Shown here piece after piece: positions 1 through 13,900 of a stretch of DNA of 64,000 bases (within the stretch, counting starts at the first letter, position 1; each line of letters starts with the position of its first letter). The translations under genes were made by a program, and so were the position numbers. The DNA is taken from assembly GCA_032191425.1 (NCBI GenBank), contig CM063456.1, forward strand, positions 28,288,390 to 28,352,389, written 5' to 3'. Below the pieces are notes generated by a model. The model searched no databases. It had not been told where the DNA came from and saw only the letters and a program-made list of their open reading frames with translations. The DNA comes from Lymantria dispar (taxonomy: Eukaryota > Arthropoda > Insecta > Lepidoptera > Erebidae).

Positions 1-1142
1 GTTGAAATTTCGAAAAAATTCCCGTTTTTTCAAAGGGAGACGCTTAAAATAAGGAGAGTATGCGGCCGATCGGGATGCTGTTGGTGGCGTTTGAAAGAGG
101 GATAAATTTCGCACTCTGGATGGATGTCAGCACGGCCGTCAGTTGGGGGTTCACTTCACCAGGTGACTATGAAAACTATTGTAACTATGCGTTTTATTGA
201 ATACTAATAATGTTTCTTTTGCAGGTGTTCCTGACACGCAGGTCGTCCGGAAATGTCAAAATATTGTGTAAACTAGTTGGCTGTATCGATTTTGATAAAA
301 TTCTATTGAAAAACAGTCGAGATTGTTGAAAAATTTAAAATATTGCGTATGAATGTACTGAAAAATGCAAGGGTTTAGTATGAACAAATGTATGGAGGGG
401 GTATATATTTATCGACTTGGCGTGAAGAGATGAATTCCCTTATCGTTCCCGAGTCTGGATGACCCCGAAATGTTATATTGCGGGATTCGTCTTTAAACAG
501 GCTATCGGATGGTGAAAAAAGATTAGGAGAATATTACGAATCGGGGATGTTGCACGCAGAAGAAACTGAAAAAAGAGTAAAAAAGTCGAAAAAATAGGGA
601 CTCGGGCGACCAAATTCCGGGAGCGACGCGTCGTATGCCCGCGTGTGGGGTGTATAAAAATCCGCCTCGTCACGGGCTACGCGGTCAGCTACAAAACCGG
701 ATCTGGTTCGGTACTAAAATCTCCGGAAAACCGCTGATAACTGTTGAAATTTCGAAAAAATTCCCGTTTTTTCAAAGGGAGACGCTTAAAATAAGGAGAG
801 TATGCGGCCGATCGGGATGCTGTTGATGGCGTTTGAAAGAGGGATAAATTTCGCACTCTGGATGGATGTCAGCACCGCCGTCAGTTGGGGGTTCACTTCA
901 CCAGGTGACTATGAAAACTATTGTAACTATGCGTTTTATTGAATACTAATAATGTTTTTTTGCAGGTGTTCCTGACTCGCAGGTCGTCCGGAAATGTCAA
1001 AATATTGTGTAAACTAGTTGGCTGTATCGATTTTGATAAAATTCTATTGAAAAACAGTCGAGATTGTTGAAAAATTTAAAATATTGCGTATGAATGTACT
1101 GAAAAATGCAAGGGTTTAGTATGAACAAATGTATGGAGGGGG

Positions 1143-1152
1143 TATATATTTA
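1143..1152 (+). promoter_or_regulatory. TATA-like string in the monomer (representative copy)
   Basis: Each full-length monomer has GGAGGGGGTATATATTTATC, a TATA-like string directly after a G-run. It lies about 230 bp before the next anchor and about 500 bp upstream of the next intron-like module. In the 13 short units the 7-bp deletion removes the G-run and shortens this to GGATATATTTATC. A promoter role is a guess from composition and position. Confidence 0.2.
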
Positions 1153-1542
1153 TCGACTTGGCGTGAAGAGATGAATTCCCTTATCGTTCCCGAGCCTGGA
1201 TGACCCCGAAATGTTATGTTGCGGGATTCGTCTTTAAACAGGCTATCGGATGGTGAAAAAAGATTAGGAGAATATTACGAATCGGGGATGTTGCACGCAG
1301 AAGAAACTGAAAAAAGAGTAAAAAAGTCGAAAAAATAGGGACTCGGGCGGCCAAAATCCGGGAGCGACGCGTCGTATGCCCGCGTGTGGGGTGTCTAAAA
1401 ATCCGCCTCGTCTCGGACTACGCGGTCAGCTGAAAAACCGGATCTGGTTCGGTACTAAAATCTCCGGAAAACCGCTGATAACTGTTGAAATTTCGAAAAA
1501 ATTCCCGTTTTTTCAAAGGGAGACGCTTAAAATAAGGAGAGT

Positions 1543-1683
1543 ATGCGGCCGATCGGGATGCTGTTGGTGGCGTTTGAAAGAGGGATAAATTTCGCACTCT
1601 GGATGGTTGTCAGCACCGCCGTCAGTTGGGGGTTCACTTCACCAGGTGACTATGAAAACTATTGTAACTATGCGTTTTATTGA
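1543..1683 (+). other. Short ORF crossing the intron-like donor (46 codons, representative)
   Basis: ATG at 1543 (context GAGAGTATGCGG) opens a 46-codon frame that ends at TGA inside the intron-like module. An in-frame TAA lies just upstream, so this is the complete frame. The protein has a hydrophobic centre with tryptophans (FALWMDV, VSWGF) and ends in tyrosine-rich DYENYCNYAFY. If the module is spliced, the frame would instead run 15 codons past the acceptor to a TAA. It matches no family I know. Recurrence in all monomers reflects array homogenisation, so coding is unproven. Confidence 0.2.
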
Positions 1684-1706
1684 ATACTAATAATGTTTTT
1701 TTGCAG
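1646..1706 (+). other. Intron-like module in the monomer (representative copy)
   Basis: The sequence reads CACCAG|GTGACT at the left edge, TACTAAT at 1685-1691, then a T-rich tract and TTGCAG|GTG at the right edge. It is 61 bp here and 62 bp in TTTCTTTT-type units such as 2387-2448. This is the size of a minimal insect intron with an excellent branch-point match. The donor, GTGACT, is weaker than the GTRAGT consensus. The distance from branch A to AG is short, about 16 nt. The module recurs in essentially every monomer. Two units, near 27612 and 31313, read GCAAG instead of GCAGG at the acceptor. Splicing is inferred from motifs only. Confidence 0.45.
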
Positions 1707-4700
1707 GTGTTCCTGAATCGCAGCTCGTCCGGAAATGTCAAAATATTGTGTAAACTAGTTGGCTGTATCGATTTTGACAAAATTCTATTGAAAAACAGTC
1801 GAGATTGTTGAAAAATTTAAAATATTGCGTATGAATGTACTGAAAAATGCAAGGGTTTAGTATGAACAAATGTATGGAGGGGGTATATATTTATCGACTT
1901 GGCGTGAAGAGATGAATTCCCTTATCGTTCCCGAGCCTGGATGACCCCGTAATGTTATGTTGCGGGATTCGTCTTTAAACAGGCTATCGGATGGTGAAAA
2001 AAGATTAGGAGAATATTACGAATCGGGGATGTTGCACGCAGAAGAAACTGAAAAAAGAGTAAAAAAGTCGAAAAAATAGGGACTCGGGCGGCCAAAATCC
2101 GGGAGCGACGCGTCGTATGCCCGCGTGTGGGGTGTCTAAAAATCCGCCTCGTCACGGGCTACGCGGTCAGCTAAAAAACCGGATCTGGTTCGGTACTAAA
2201 ATCTCCGGAAAACCGCTGATAACTGTTGAAATTTCGAAAAAATTCCCGTTTTTTCAAAGGGAGACGCTTAAAATAAGGAGAGTATGCGGCCGATCGGGAT
2301 GCTGTTGGTGGCGTTTGAAAGAGGGATAAATTTCGCACTCTGGATGGATGTCAGCACGGCCGTCAGTTGGGGGTTCACTTCACCAGGTGACTATGAAAAC
2401 TATTGTAACTATGCGTTTTATTGAATACTAATAATGTTTCTTTTGCAGGTGTTCCTGACACGCAGGTCGTCCGGAAATGTCAAAATATTGTGTAAACTAG
2501 TTGGCTGTATCGATTTTGATAAAATTCTATTGAAAAACAGTCGAGATTGTTGAAAAATTTAAAATATTGCGTATGAATGTACTGAAAAATGCAAGGGTTT
2601 AGTATGAACAAATGTATGGAGGGGGTATATATTTATCGACTTGGCGTGAAGAGATGAATTCCCTTATCGTTCCCGAGTCTGGATGACCCCGAAATGTTAT
2701 ATTGCGGGATTCGTCTTTAAACAGGCTATCGGATGGTGAAAAAAGATTAGGAGAATATTACGAATCGGGGATGTTGCACGCAGAAGAAACTGAAAAAAGA
2801 GTAAAAAAGTCGAAAAAATAGGGACTCGGGCGACCAAATTCCGGGAGCGACGCGTCGTATGCCCGCGTGTGGGGTGTATAAAAATCCGCCTCGTCACGGG
2901 CTACGCGGTCAGCTACAAAACCGGATCTGGTTCGGTACTAAAATCTCCGGAAAACCGCTGATAACTGTTGAAATTTCGAAAAAATTCCCGTTTTTTCAAA
3001 GGGAGACGCTTAAAATAAGGAGAGTATGCGGCCGATCGGGATGCTTTTGATGGCGTTTGAAAGAGGGATAAATTTCGCACTCTGGATGGATGTCAGCACC
3101 GCCGTCAGTTGGGGTTTCACTTCACCAGGTGACTATGAAAACTATTGTAACTATGCGTTTTATTGAATACTAATAATGTTTCCTTTGCAGGTGTTCCTGA
3201 CTCGCAGCTCGTCCGGAAATGTCAAAATATTGTGTAAACTAGTTGGCTGTATCGATTTTGATAAAATTCTATTGAAAAACAGTCGAGATTGTTGAAAAAT
3301 TTAAAATATTGCGTATGAATGTACTGAAAAATGCAAGGGTTTAGTATGAACAAATGTATGGAGGGGGTATATATTTATCGACTTGGCGTGAAGAGATGAA
3401 TTCCCTTATCGTTCCCGAGCCTGGATGACCCCGAAATGTTATATTGCTGGATTTGTCTTCAAACATGCTATCGGATGGTGAAAAAAGATTAGGAGAATAT
3501 TACGAATCGGGGATGTTGCACGCAGAAGAAACTGAAAAAAGAGTAAAAAAGTCGAAAAAATAGGGACTCGGGCGGCCAAATTCCGGGAGCGACGCGTCGT
3601 ATGCCCGCGTGTGGGGTGTCTAAAAATCCGCCTCGTCACGGGCTACGCGGTCAGCTAAAAAACCGGATCTGGTTCGGTACTAAAATCTCCGGAAAACCGC
3701 TGATAACTGTTGAAATTTCGAAAAAATTCCCGTTTTTTCAAAGGGAGACGCTTAAAATAAGGAGAGTATGCGGCCGATCGGGATGCTGTTGGTGGCGTTT
3801 GAAAGAGGGATAAATTTCGCACTCTGGATGGATGTCAGCACCGCCGTCAGTTGGGGGTTCACTTCACCAGGTGACTATGAAAACTATTGTAACTATGCGT
3901 TTTATTGAATACTAATAATGTTTCTTTTGCAGGTGTTCCTGACTCGCAGGTCGTCCGGAAATGTCAAAATATTGTGTAAACTAGTTGGCTGTATCGATTT
4001 TGATAAAATTCTATTGAAAAACAGTCGAGATTGTTGAAAAATTTAAAATATTGCGTATGAATGTACTGAAAAATGCAAGGGTTTAGTATGAACAAATGTA
4101 TGGATATATTTATCGACTTGGCGTGAAGAGATGAATTCCCTTATCGTTCCCGAGCCTGGATGACCCCGAAATGTTATGTTGTGGGATTCGTCTTTAAACA
4201 GGCTATCGGATGGTGAAAAAAGATTAGGAGAATATTACGAATCGGGGATGTTGCACGCAGAAGAAACTGAAAAAAGAGTAAAAAAGTCGAAAAAATAGGG
4301 ACTCGGGCGGCCAAAATCCGGGAACGACGCGTCGTATGCCCGCGTGTGGGGTGTCTAAAAATCCGCCTCATCACGGGCTACGCGGTCAGCTAAAAAACCG
4401 GATCTAGTTCGGTACTAAAATCTCCGGAAAACCGCTGATAACTGTTGAAATTTCGAAAAAATTCCCGTTTTTTCAAAGGGAGACGCTTAAAATAAGGAGA
4501 GTATGCGGCCGATCGGGATGCTGTTGGTGGCGTTTGAAAGAGGGATAAATTTCGCACTCTGGATGGATGTCAGCACCGCCGTCAGTTGGGGGTTCACTTC
4601 ACCAGGTGACTATGAAAACTATTGTAACTATGCGTTTTATTGAATACTAATAATGTTTCTTTTGCAGGTGTTCCTGACACGCAGGTCGTCCGGAAATGTC

Positions 4701-5077
4701 AAAATATTGTGTAAACTAGTTGGCTGTATCGATTTTGATAAAATTCTATTGAAAAACAGTCGAGATTGTTGAAAAATTTAAAATATTGCGTATGAATGTA
4801 CTGAAAAATGCAAGGGTTTAGTATGAACAAATGTATGGAGGGGGTATATATTTATCGACTTGGCGTGAAGAGATGAATTCCCTTATCGTTCCCGAGTCTG
4901 GATGACCCCTAAATGTTATATTGCGGGATTCGTCTTTAAACAGGCTATCGGATGGTGAAAAAAGATTAGGAGAATATTACGAATCGGGGATGTTGCACGC
5001 AGAAGAAACTGAAAAAAGAGTAAAAAAGTCGAAAAAATAGGGACTCGGGCGGCCAAAATCCGGGAGCGACGCGTCGT

Positions 5078-8000
5078 ATGCCCGCGTGTGGGGTGTCTAA
5101 AAATCCGCCTCATCACGGGCTACGCGGTCAGCTGAAAAACCGGATCTGGTTCGGTACTAAAATCTCCGGAAAACCGCTGATAACTGTTGAAATTTCGAAA
5201 AAATTCCCGTTTTTTCAAAGGGAGACGCTTAAAATAAGGAGAGTATGCGGCCGATCGGGATGCTGTTGGTGGCGTTTGAAAGAGGGATAAATTTCGCACT
5301 CTGGATGTATGTCAGCACCGCCGTCAGTTGGGGGTTCACTTCACCAGGTGACTATGAAAACTATTGTAACTATGCGTTTTATTGAATACTAATAATGTTT
5401 TTTTGCAGGTGTTCCTGACTCGCAGCTCGTCCGGAAATGTCAAAGTATTGTGTAAACTAGTTGGCTGTATCGATTTTGACAAAATTCTATTGAAAAACAG
5501 TCGAGATTGTTGAAAAATTTAAAATATTGCGTATGAATGTACTGAAAAATGCAAGGGTTTAGTATGAACAAATGTATGGATATATTTATCGACTTGGCGT
5601 GAAGAGATGAATTCCCTTATCGTTCCCGAGCCTGGATGACCCCGAAATGTTATGTTGTGGGATTCGTCTTTAAACAGGCTATCGGATGGTGAAAAAGATT
5701 AGGAGAATATTACGAATCGGGGATGTTGCACGCAGAAGAAACTGAAAAAAGAGTAAAAAAAGTCGAAAAAATAGGGACTCGGGCGGCCAAAATCCGGGAG
5801 CGACGCGTCGTATGCCCGCGTGTGGTGTGTATAAAAATCCGCCTCGTCACGGGCTACGCGGTCAGCTACAAAACCGGATCTGGTTCGGTACTAAAATCTC
5901 CGGAAAACCGCTGATAACTGTTGAAATTTCGAAAAAATTCCCGTTTTTTCAAAGGGAGACGCTTAAAATAAGGAGAGTATGCGGCCGATCGGGATGCTGT
6001 TGATGGCGTTTGAAAGAGGGATAAATTTCGCACTCTGGATGGATGTCAGCACCGCCGTCAGTTGGGGTTTCACTTCACCAGGTGACTATGAAAACTATTG
6101 TAACTATGCGTTTTATTGAATACTAATAATGTTTCCTTTGCAGGTGTTCCTGACTCGCAGCTCGTCCGGAAATGTCAAAATATTGTGTAAACTAGTTGGC
6201 TGTATCGATTTTGATAAAATTCTATTGAAAAACAGTCGAGATTGTTGAAAAATTTAAAATATTGCGTATGAATGTACTGAAAAATGCAAGGGTTTAGTAT
6301 GAACAAATGTATGGAGGGGGTATATATTTATCGACTTGGCGTGAAGAGATGAATTCCCTTATCGTTCCCGAGCCTGGATGACCCCGAAATGTTATATTGC
6401 TGGATTTGTCTTCAAACATGCTATCGGATGGTGAAAAAAGATTAGGAGAATATTACGAATCGGGGATGTTGCACGCAGAAGAAACTGAAAAAAGAGTAAA
6501 AAAGTCGAAAAAATAGGGACTCGGGCGGCCAAATTCCGGGAGCGACGCGTCGTATGCCCGCGTGTGGGGTGTCTAAAAATCCGGCTCGTCACGGGCTACG
6601 CGGTCAGCTAAAAAACCGGATCTGGTTCGGTACTAAAATCTCCGGAAAACCGCTGATAACTGTTGAAATTTCGAAAAAATTCCCGTTTTTTCAAAGGGAG
6701 ACGCTTAAAATAAGGAGAGTATGCGGCCGATCGGGATGCTGTTGGTGGCGTTTGAAAGAGGGATAAATTTCGCACTCTGGATGGATGTCAGCACCGCCGT
6801 CAGTTGGGGGTTCACTTCACCAGGTGACTATGAAAACTATTGTAACTATGCGTTTTATTGAATACTAATAATGTTTCTTTTGCAGGTGTTCCTGACACGC
6901 AGGTCGTCCGGAAATGTCAAAATATTGTGTAAACTAGTTGGCTGTATCGATTTTGATAAAATTCTATTGAAAAACAGTCGAGATTGTTGAAAAATTTAAA
7001 ATATTGCGTATGAATGTACTGAAAAATGCAAGGGTTTAGTATGAACAAATGTATGGAGGGGGTATATATTTATCGACTTGGCGTGAAGAGATGAATTCCC
7101 TTATCGTTCCCGAGTCTGGATGACCCCTAAATGTTATATTGCGGGATTCGTCTTTAAACAGGCTATCGGATGGTGAAAAAAGATTAGGAGAATATTACGA
7201 ATCGGGGATGTTGCACGCAGAAGAAACTGAAAAAAGAGTAAAAAAGTCGAAAAAATAGGGACTCGGGCGGCCAAAATCCGGGAGCGACGCGTCGTATGCC
7301 CGCGTGTGGGGTGTCTAAAAATCCGCCTCATCACGGGCTACGCGGTCAGCTGAAAAACCGGATCTGGTTCGGTACTAAAATCTCCGGAAAACCGCTGATA
7401 ACTGTTGAAATTTCGAAAAAATTCCCGTTTTTTCAAAGGGAGACGCTTAAAATAAGGAGAGTATGCGGCCGATCGGGATGCTGTTGGTGGCGTTTGAAAG
7501 AGGGATAAATTTCGCACTCTGGATGTATGTCAGCACCGCCGTCAGTTGGGGGTTCACTTCACCAGGTGACTATGAAAACTATTGTAACTATGCGTTTTAT
7601 TGAATACTAATAATGTTTTTTTGCAGGTGTTCCTGACTCGCAGCTCGTCCGGAAATGTCAAAGTATTGTGTAAACTAGTTGGCTGTATCGATTTTGACAA
7701 AATTCTATTGAAAAACAGTCGAGATTGTTGAAAAATTTAAAATATTGCGTATGAATGTACTGAAAAATGCAAGGGTTTAGTATGAACAAATGTATGGATA
7801 TATTTATCGACTTGGCGTGAAGAGATGAATTCCCTTATCGTTCCCGAGCCTGGATGACCCCGAAATGTTATGTTGTGGGATTCGTCTTTAAACAGGCTAT
7901 CGGATGGTGAAAAAGATTAGGAGAATATTACGAATCGGGGATGTTGCACGCAGAAGAAACTGAAAAAAGAGTAAAAAAAGTCGAAAAAATAGGGACTCGG

Positions 8001-9513
8001 GCGGCCAAAATCCGGGAGCGACGCGTCGTATGCCCGCGTGTGGTGTGTATAAAAATCCGCCTCGTCACGGGCTACGCGGTCAGCTACAAAACCGGATCTG
8101 GTTCGGTACTAAAATCTCCGGAAAACCGCTGATAACTGTTGAAATTTCGAAAAAATTCCCGTTTTTTCAAAGGGAGACGCTTAAAATAAGGAGAGTATGC
8201 GGCCGATCGGGATGCTGTTGATGGCGTTTGAAAGAGGGATAAATTTCGCACTCTGGATGGATGTCAGCACCGCCGTCAGTTGGGGTTTCACTTCACCAGG
8301 TGACTATGAAAACTATTGTAACTATGCGTTTTATTGAATACTAATAATGTTTCCTTTGCAGGTGTTCCTGACTCGCAGCTCGTCCGGAAATGTCAAAATA
8401 TTGTGTAAACTAGTTGGCTGTATCGATTTTGATAAAATTCTATTGAAAAACAGTCGAGATTGTTGAAAAATTTAAAATATTGCGTATGAATGTACTGAAA
8501 AATGCAAGGGTTTAGTATGAACAAATGTATGGAGGGGGTATATATTTATCGACTTGGCGTGAAGAGATGAATTCCCTTATCGTTCCCGAGCCTGGATGAC
8601 CCCGAAATGTTATATTGCTGGATTTGTCTTCAAACATGCTATCGGATGGTGAAAAAAGATTAGGAGAATATTACGAATCGGGGATGTTGCACGCAGAAGA
8701 AACTGAAAAAAGAGTAAAAAAGTCGAAAAAATAGGGACTCGGGCGGCCAAATTCCGGGAGCGACGCGTCGTATGCCCGCGTGTGGGGTGTCTAAAAATCC
8801 GGCTCGTCACGGGCTACGCGGTCAGCTAAAAAACCGGATCTGGTTCGGTACTAAAATCTCCGGAAAACCGCTGATAACTGTTGAAATTTCGAAAAAATTC
8901 CCGTTTTTTCAAAGGGAGACGCTTAAAATAAGGAGAGTATGCGGCCGATCGGGATGCTGTTGGTGGCGTTTGAAAGAGGGATAAATTTCGCACTCTGGAT
9001 GGATGTCAGCACCGCCGTCAGTTGGGGGTTCACTTCACCAGGTGACTATGAAAACTATTGTAACTATGCGTTTTATTGAATACTAATAATGTTTCTTTTG
9101 CAGGTGTTCCTGACTCGCAGGTCGTCCGGAAATGTCAAAATATTGTGTAAACTAGTTGGCTGTATCGATTTTGACAAAATTCTATTGAAAAACAGTCGAG
9201 ATTGTTGAAAAATTTAAAATATTGCGTATGAATGTACTGAAAAATGCAAGGGTTTAGTATGAACAAATGTATGGAGGGGGTATATATTTATCGACTTGGC
9301 GTGAAGAGATGAATTCCCTTATCGTTCCCGAGCCTGGATGACCTCGAAATGTTATGTTGCGGGATTCGTCTTTAAACAGGCTATCGGATGGTGAAAAAAG
9401 ATTAGGAGAATATTACGAATCGGGGATGTTGCACGCAGAAGAAACTGAAAAAAGAGTAAAAAAGTCGAAAAAATAGGGACTCGGGCGGCCAAAATCCGGG
9501 AGCGACGCGTCGT
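5078..9513. repeat. Higher-order repeat: 2218-bp trimer, two copies
   Basis: Units anchored at 5078, 5812 and 6554 are repeated in the same order at 7296, 8030 and 8772. Shared private variants support a block duplication: TGGATGTATGTCAGC after the first unit, a seven-A run before GTCG and TGTGGTGTGTATA in the second, and AATCCGGCTCG in the third. The interval pattern is 734-742-742 around the block in both copies. Unequal exchange or block amplification inside the array explains this best. Confidence 0.85.
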
Positions 9514-10996
9514 ATGCCCGCGTGTGGGGTGTCTAAAAATCCGCCTCATCACGGGCTACGCGGTCAGCTGAAAAACCGGATCTGGTTCGGTACTAAAATC
9601 TCCGGAAAACCGCTGATAACTGTTGAAATTTCGAAAAAATTCCCGTTTTTTCAAAGGGAGACGCTTAAAATAAGGAGAGTATGCGGCCGATCGGGATGCT
9701 GTTGGTGGCGTTTGAAAGAGGGATAAATTTCGCACTCTGGATGTATGTCAGCACCGCCGTCAGTTGGGGGTTCACTTCACCAGGTGACTATGAAAACTAT
9801 TGTAACTATGCGTTTTATTGAATACTAATAATGTTTTTTTGCAGGTGTTCCTGACTCGCAGCTCGTCCGGAAATGTCAAAGTATTGTGTAAACTAGTTGG
9901 CTGTATCGATTTTGACAAAATTCTATTGAAAAACAGTCGAGATTGTTGAAAAATTTAAAATATTGCGTATGAATGTACTGAAAAATGCAAGGGTTTAGTA
10001 TGAACAAATGTATGGAGGGGGTATATATTTATCGACTTGGCGTGAAGAGATGAATTCCCTTATCGTTCCCGAGCCTGGATGACCCCGAAATGTTATGTTG
10101 CGGGATTCGTCTTTAAACAGGCTATCGGATGGTGAAAAAAGATTAGGAGAATATTACGAATCGGGGATGTTGCACGCAGAAGAAACTGAAAAAAGAGTAA
10201 AAAAGTCGAAAAAATAGGGACTCGGGCGGCCAAAATCCGGGAGCGACGCGTCGTATGCCCGCGTGTGGGGTGTCTAAAAATCCGCCTCATCACGGGCTAC
10301 GCGGTCAGCTGAAAAACCGGATCTGGTTCGGTACTAAAATCTCCGGAAAACCGCTGATAACTGTTGAAATTTCGAAAAAATTCCCGTTTTTTCAAAGGGA
10401 GACGCTTAAAATAAGGAGAGTATGCGGCCGATCGGGATGCTGTTGGTGGCGTTTGAAAGAGGGATAAATTTCGCACTCTGGATGGATGTCAGCACCGCCG
10501 TCAGTTGGGGGTTCACTTCACCAGGTGACTATGAAAACTATTGTAACTATGCGTTTTATTGAATACTAATAATGTTTCTTTTGCAGGTGTTCCTGACTCG
10601 CAGGTCGTCCGGAAATGTCAAAATATTGTGTAAACTAGTTGGCTGTATCGATTTTGATAAATATCTATTGAAAAACAGTCGAGATTGTTGAAAAATTTAA
10701 AATATTGCGTATGAATGTACTGAAAAATGCAAGGGTTTAGTATGAACAAATGTATGGAGGGGGTATATATTTATCGACTTGGCGTGAAGAGATGAATTCC
10801 CTTATCGTTCCCGAGCCTGGATGACCCCGAAATGTTATGTTGCGGGATTCGTCTTTAAACAGGCTATCGGATGGTGAAAAAAGATTAGGAGAATATTACG
10901 AATCGGGGATGTTGCACGCAGAAGAAACTGAAAAAAGAGTAAAAAAGTCGAAAAAATAGGGACTCGGGCGGCCAAAATCCGGGAGCGACGCGTCGT

Positions 10997-13900
10997 ATGC
11001 CCGCGTGTGGGGTGTCTAAAAATCCGCCTCGTCACGGGCTACGCGGTCAGCTAAAAAACCGGATCTGGTTCGGTACTAAAATCTCCGGAAAACCGCTGAT
11101 AACTGTTGAAATTTCGAAAAAATTCCCGTTTTTTCAAAGGGAGGCGCTTAAAATAAGGAGAGTATGCGGCCGATCGGGATGCTGTTGGTGGCGTTTGAAA
11201 GAGGGATAAATTTCGCACTCTGGATGGATGTCAGCACCGCCGTCAGTTGGGGGTTCACTTCACCAGGTGACTATGAAAACTATTGTAACTATGCGTTTTA
11301 TTGAATACTAATAATGTTTCTTTTGCAGGTGTTCCTGACTCGCAGGTCGTCTGGAAATGTCAAAATATTGTGTAAACTAGTTGGCTGTATCGATTTTGAT
11401 AAATATCTATTGAAAAACAGTCGAGATTGTTGAAAAATTTAAAATATTGCGTATGAATGTACTGAAAAATGCAAGGGTTTAGTATGAACAAATGTATGGA
11501 GGGGGTATATATTTATCGACTTGGCGTGAAGAGATGAATTCCCTTATCGTTCCCGAGCCTGGATGACCCCGTAATGTTATGTTGCGGGATTCGTCTTTAA
11601 ACAGGCTATCGGATGGTGAAAAAAGATTAGGAGAATATTACGAATCGGGGATGTTGCACGCAGAAGAAACTGAAAAAAGAGTAAAAAAGTCGAAAAAATA
11701 GGGACTCGGGCGGCCAAAATCCGGGAGCGACGCGTCGTATGCCCGCGTGTGGGGTGTCTAAAAATCCGCCTCGTCACGGGCTACGCGGTCAGCTAAAAAA
11801 CCGGATCTGGTTCGGTACTAAAATCTCCGGAAAACCGCTGATAACTGTTGAAATTTCGAAAAAATTCCCGTTTTTTCAAAGGGAGACGCTTAAAATAAGG
11901 AGAGTATGCGGCCGATCGGGATGCTGTTGGTGGCGTTTGAAAGAGAGATAAATTTCGCACTCTGGATGGATGTCAGCACCGCCGTCAGTTGGGGGTTCAC
12001 TTCACCAGGTGACTATGAAAACTATTGTAACTATGCGTTTTATTGAATACTAATAATGTTTTTTTGCAGGTGTTCCTGAATCGCAGCTCGTCTGGAAATG
12101 TCAAAATATTGTGTAAACTAGTTGGCTGTATCGATTTTGACAAAATTCTATTGAAAAACAGTCGAGATTGTTGAAAAATTTAAAATATTGCGTATGAATG
12201 TACTGAAAAATGCAAGGGTTTAGTATGAACAAATGTATGGAGGGGGTATATATTTATCGACTTGGCGTGAAGAGATGAATTCCCTTATCGTTCCCGAGCC
12301 TGGATGACCCCGAAATGTTATGTTGCGGGATTCGTCTTTAAACAGGCTATCGGATGGTGAAAAAAGATTAGGAGAATATTACGAATCGGGGATGTTGCAC
12401 GCAGAAGAAACTGAAAAAAGAGTAAAAAAGTCGAAAAAATAGGGACTCGGGCGGCCAAAATCCGGGAGCGACGCGTCGTATGCCCGCGTGTGGGGTGTCT
12501 AAAAATCCGCCTCGTCACGGGCTACGCGGTCAGCTAAAAAACCGGATCTGGTTCGGTACTAAAATCTCCGGAAAACCGCTGATAACTGTTGAAATTTCGA
12601 AAAAATTCCCGTTTTTTCAAAGGGAGGCGCTTAAAATAAGGAGAGTATGCGGCCGATCGGGATGCTGTTGGTGGCGTTTGAAAGAGGGATAAATTTCGCA
12701 CTCTGGATGGATGTCAGCACCGCCGTCAGTTGGGGGTTCACTTCACCAGGTGACTATGAAAACTATTGTAACTATGCGTTTTATTGAATACTAATAATGT
12801 TTCTTTTGCAGGTGTTCCTGACTCGCAGGTCGTCTGGAAATGTCAAAATATTGTGTAAACTAGTTGGCTGTATCGATTTTGATAAATATCTATTGAAAAA
12901 CAGTCGAGATTGTTGAAAAATTTAAAATATTGCGTATGAATGTACTGAAAAATGCAAGGGTTTAGTATGAACAAATGTATGGAGGGGGTATATATTTATC
13001 GACTTGGCGTGAAGAGATGAATTCCCTTATCGTTCCCGAGCCTGGATGACCCCGTAATGTTATGTTGCGGGATTCGTCTTTAAACAGGCTATCGGATGGT
13101 GAAAAAAGATTAGGAGAATATTACGAATCGGGGATGTTGCACGCAGAAGAAACTGAAAAAAGAGTAAAAAAGTCGAAAAAATAGGGACTCGGGCGGCCAA
13201 AATCCGGGAGCGACGCGTCGTATGCCCGCGTGTGGGGTGTCTAAAAATCCGCCTCGTCACGGGCTACGCGGTCAGCTAAAAAACCGGATCTGGTTCGGTA
13301 CTAAAATCTCCGGAAAACCGCTGATAACTGTTGAAATTTCGAAAAAATTCCCGTTTTTTCAAAGGGAGACGCTTAAAATAAGGAGAGTATGCGGCCGATC
13401 GGGATGCTGTTGGTGGCGTTTGAAAGAGAGATAAATTTCGCACTCTGGATGGATGTCAGCACCGCCGTCAGTTGGGGGTTCACTTCACCAGGTGACTATG
13501 AAAACTATTGTAACTATGCGTTTTATTGAATACTAATAATGTTTTTTTGCAGGTGTTCCTGAATCGCAGCTCGTCTGGAAATGTCAAAATATTGTGTAAA
13601 CTAGTTGGCTGTATCGATTTTGACAAAATTCTATTGAAAAACAGTCGAGATTGTTGAAAAATTTAAAATATTGCGTATGAATGTACTGAAAAATGCAAGG
13701 GTTTAGTATGAACAAATGTATGGAGGGGGTATATATTTATCGACTTGGCGTGAAGAGATGAATTCCCTTATCGTTCCCGAGCCTGGATGACCCCGAAATG
13801 TTATGTTGCGGGATTCGTCTTTAAACAGGCTATCGGATGGTGAAAAAAGATTAGGAGAATATTACGAATCGGGGATGTTGCACGCAGAAGAAACTGAAAA

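Larger units (their letters stand above)
1376..2116 (+). repeat. Representative 741-bp monomer
   Basis: This unit is written from one ATGCCCGCG anchor to the next and serves as a reference. In order it holds an ORF of 70 codons at its start, a purine-rich stretch near AAAATAAGGAGAG, an intron-like module (1646-1706), an AT-rich part, a G-run plus TATATATTTA string (about 1880-1895), the GAATTC site, a second lysine-rich reading frame, and the 10-bp palindrome CGACGCGTCG just before the next anchor. I recognise no protein family, tRNA, rRNA or transposase in it. It has no terminal inverted repeats, so it does not look like a tandemly arranged transposon. Its origin is unknown. Confidence 0.9.
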
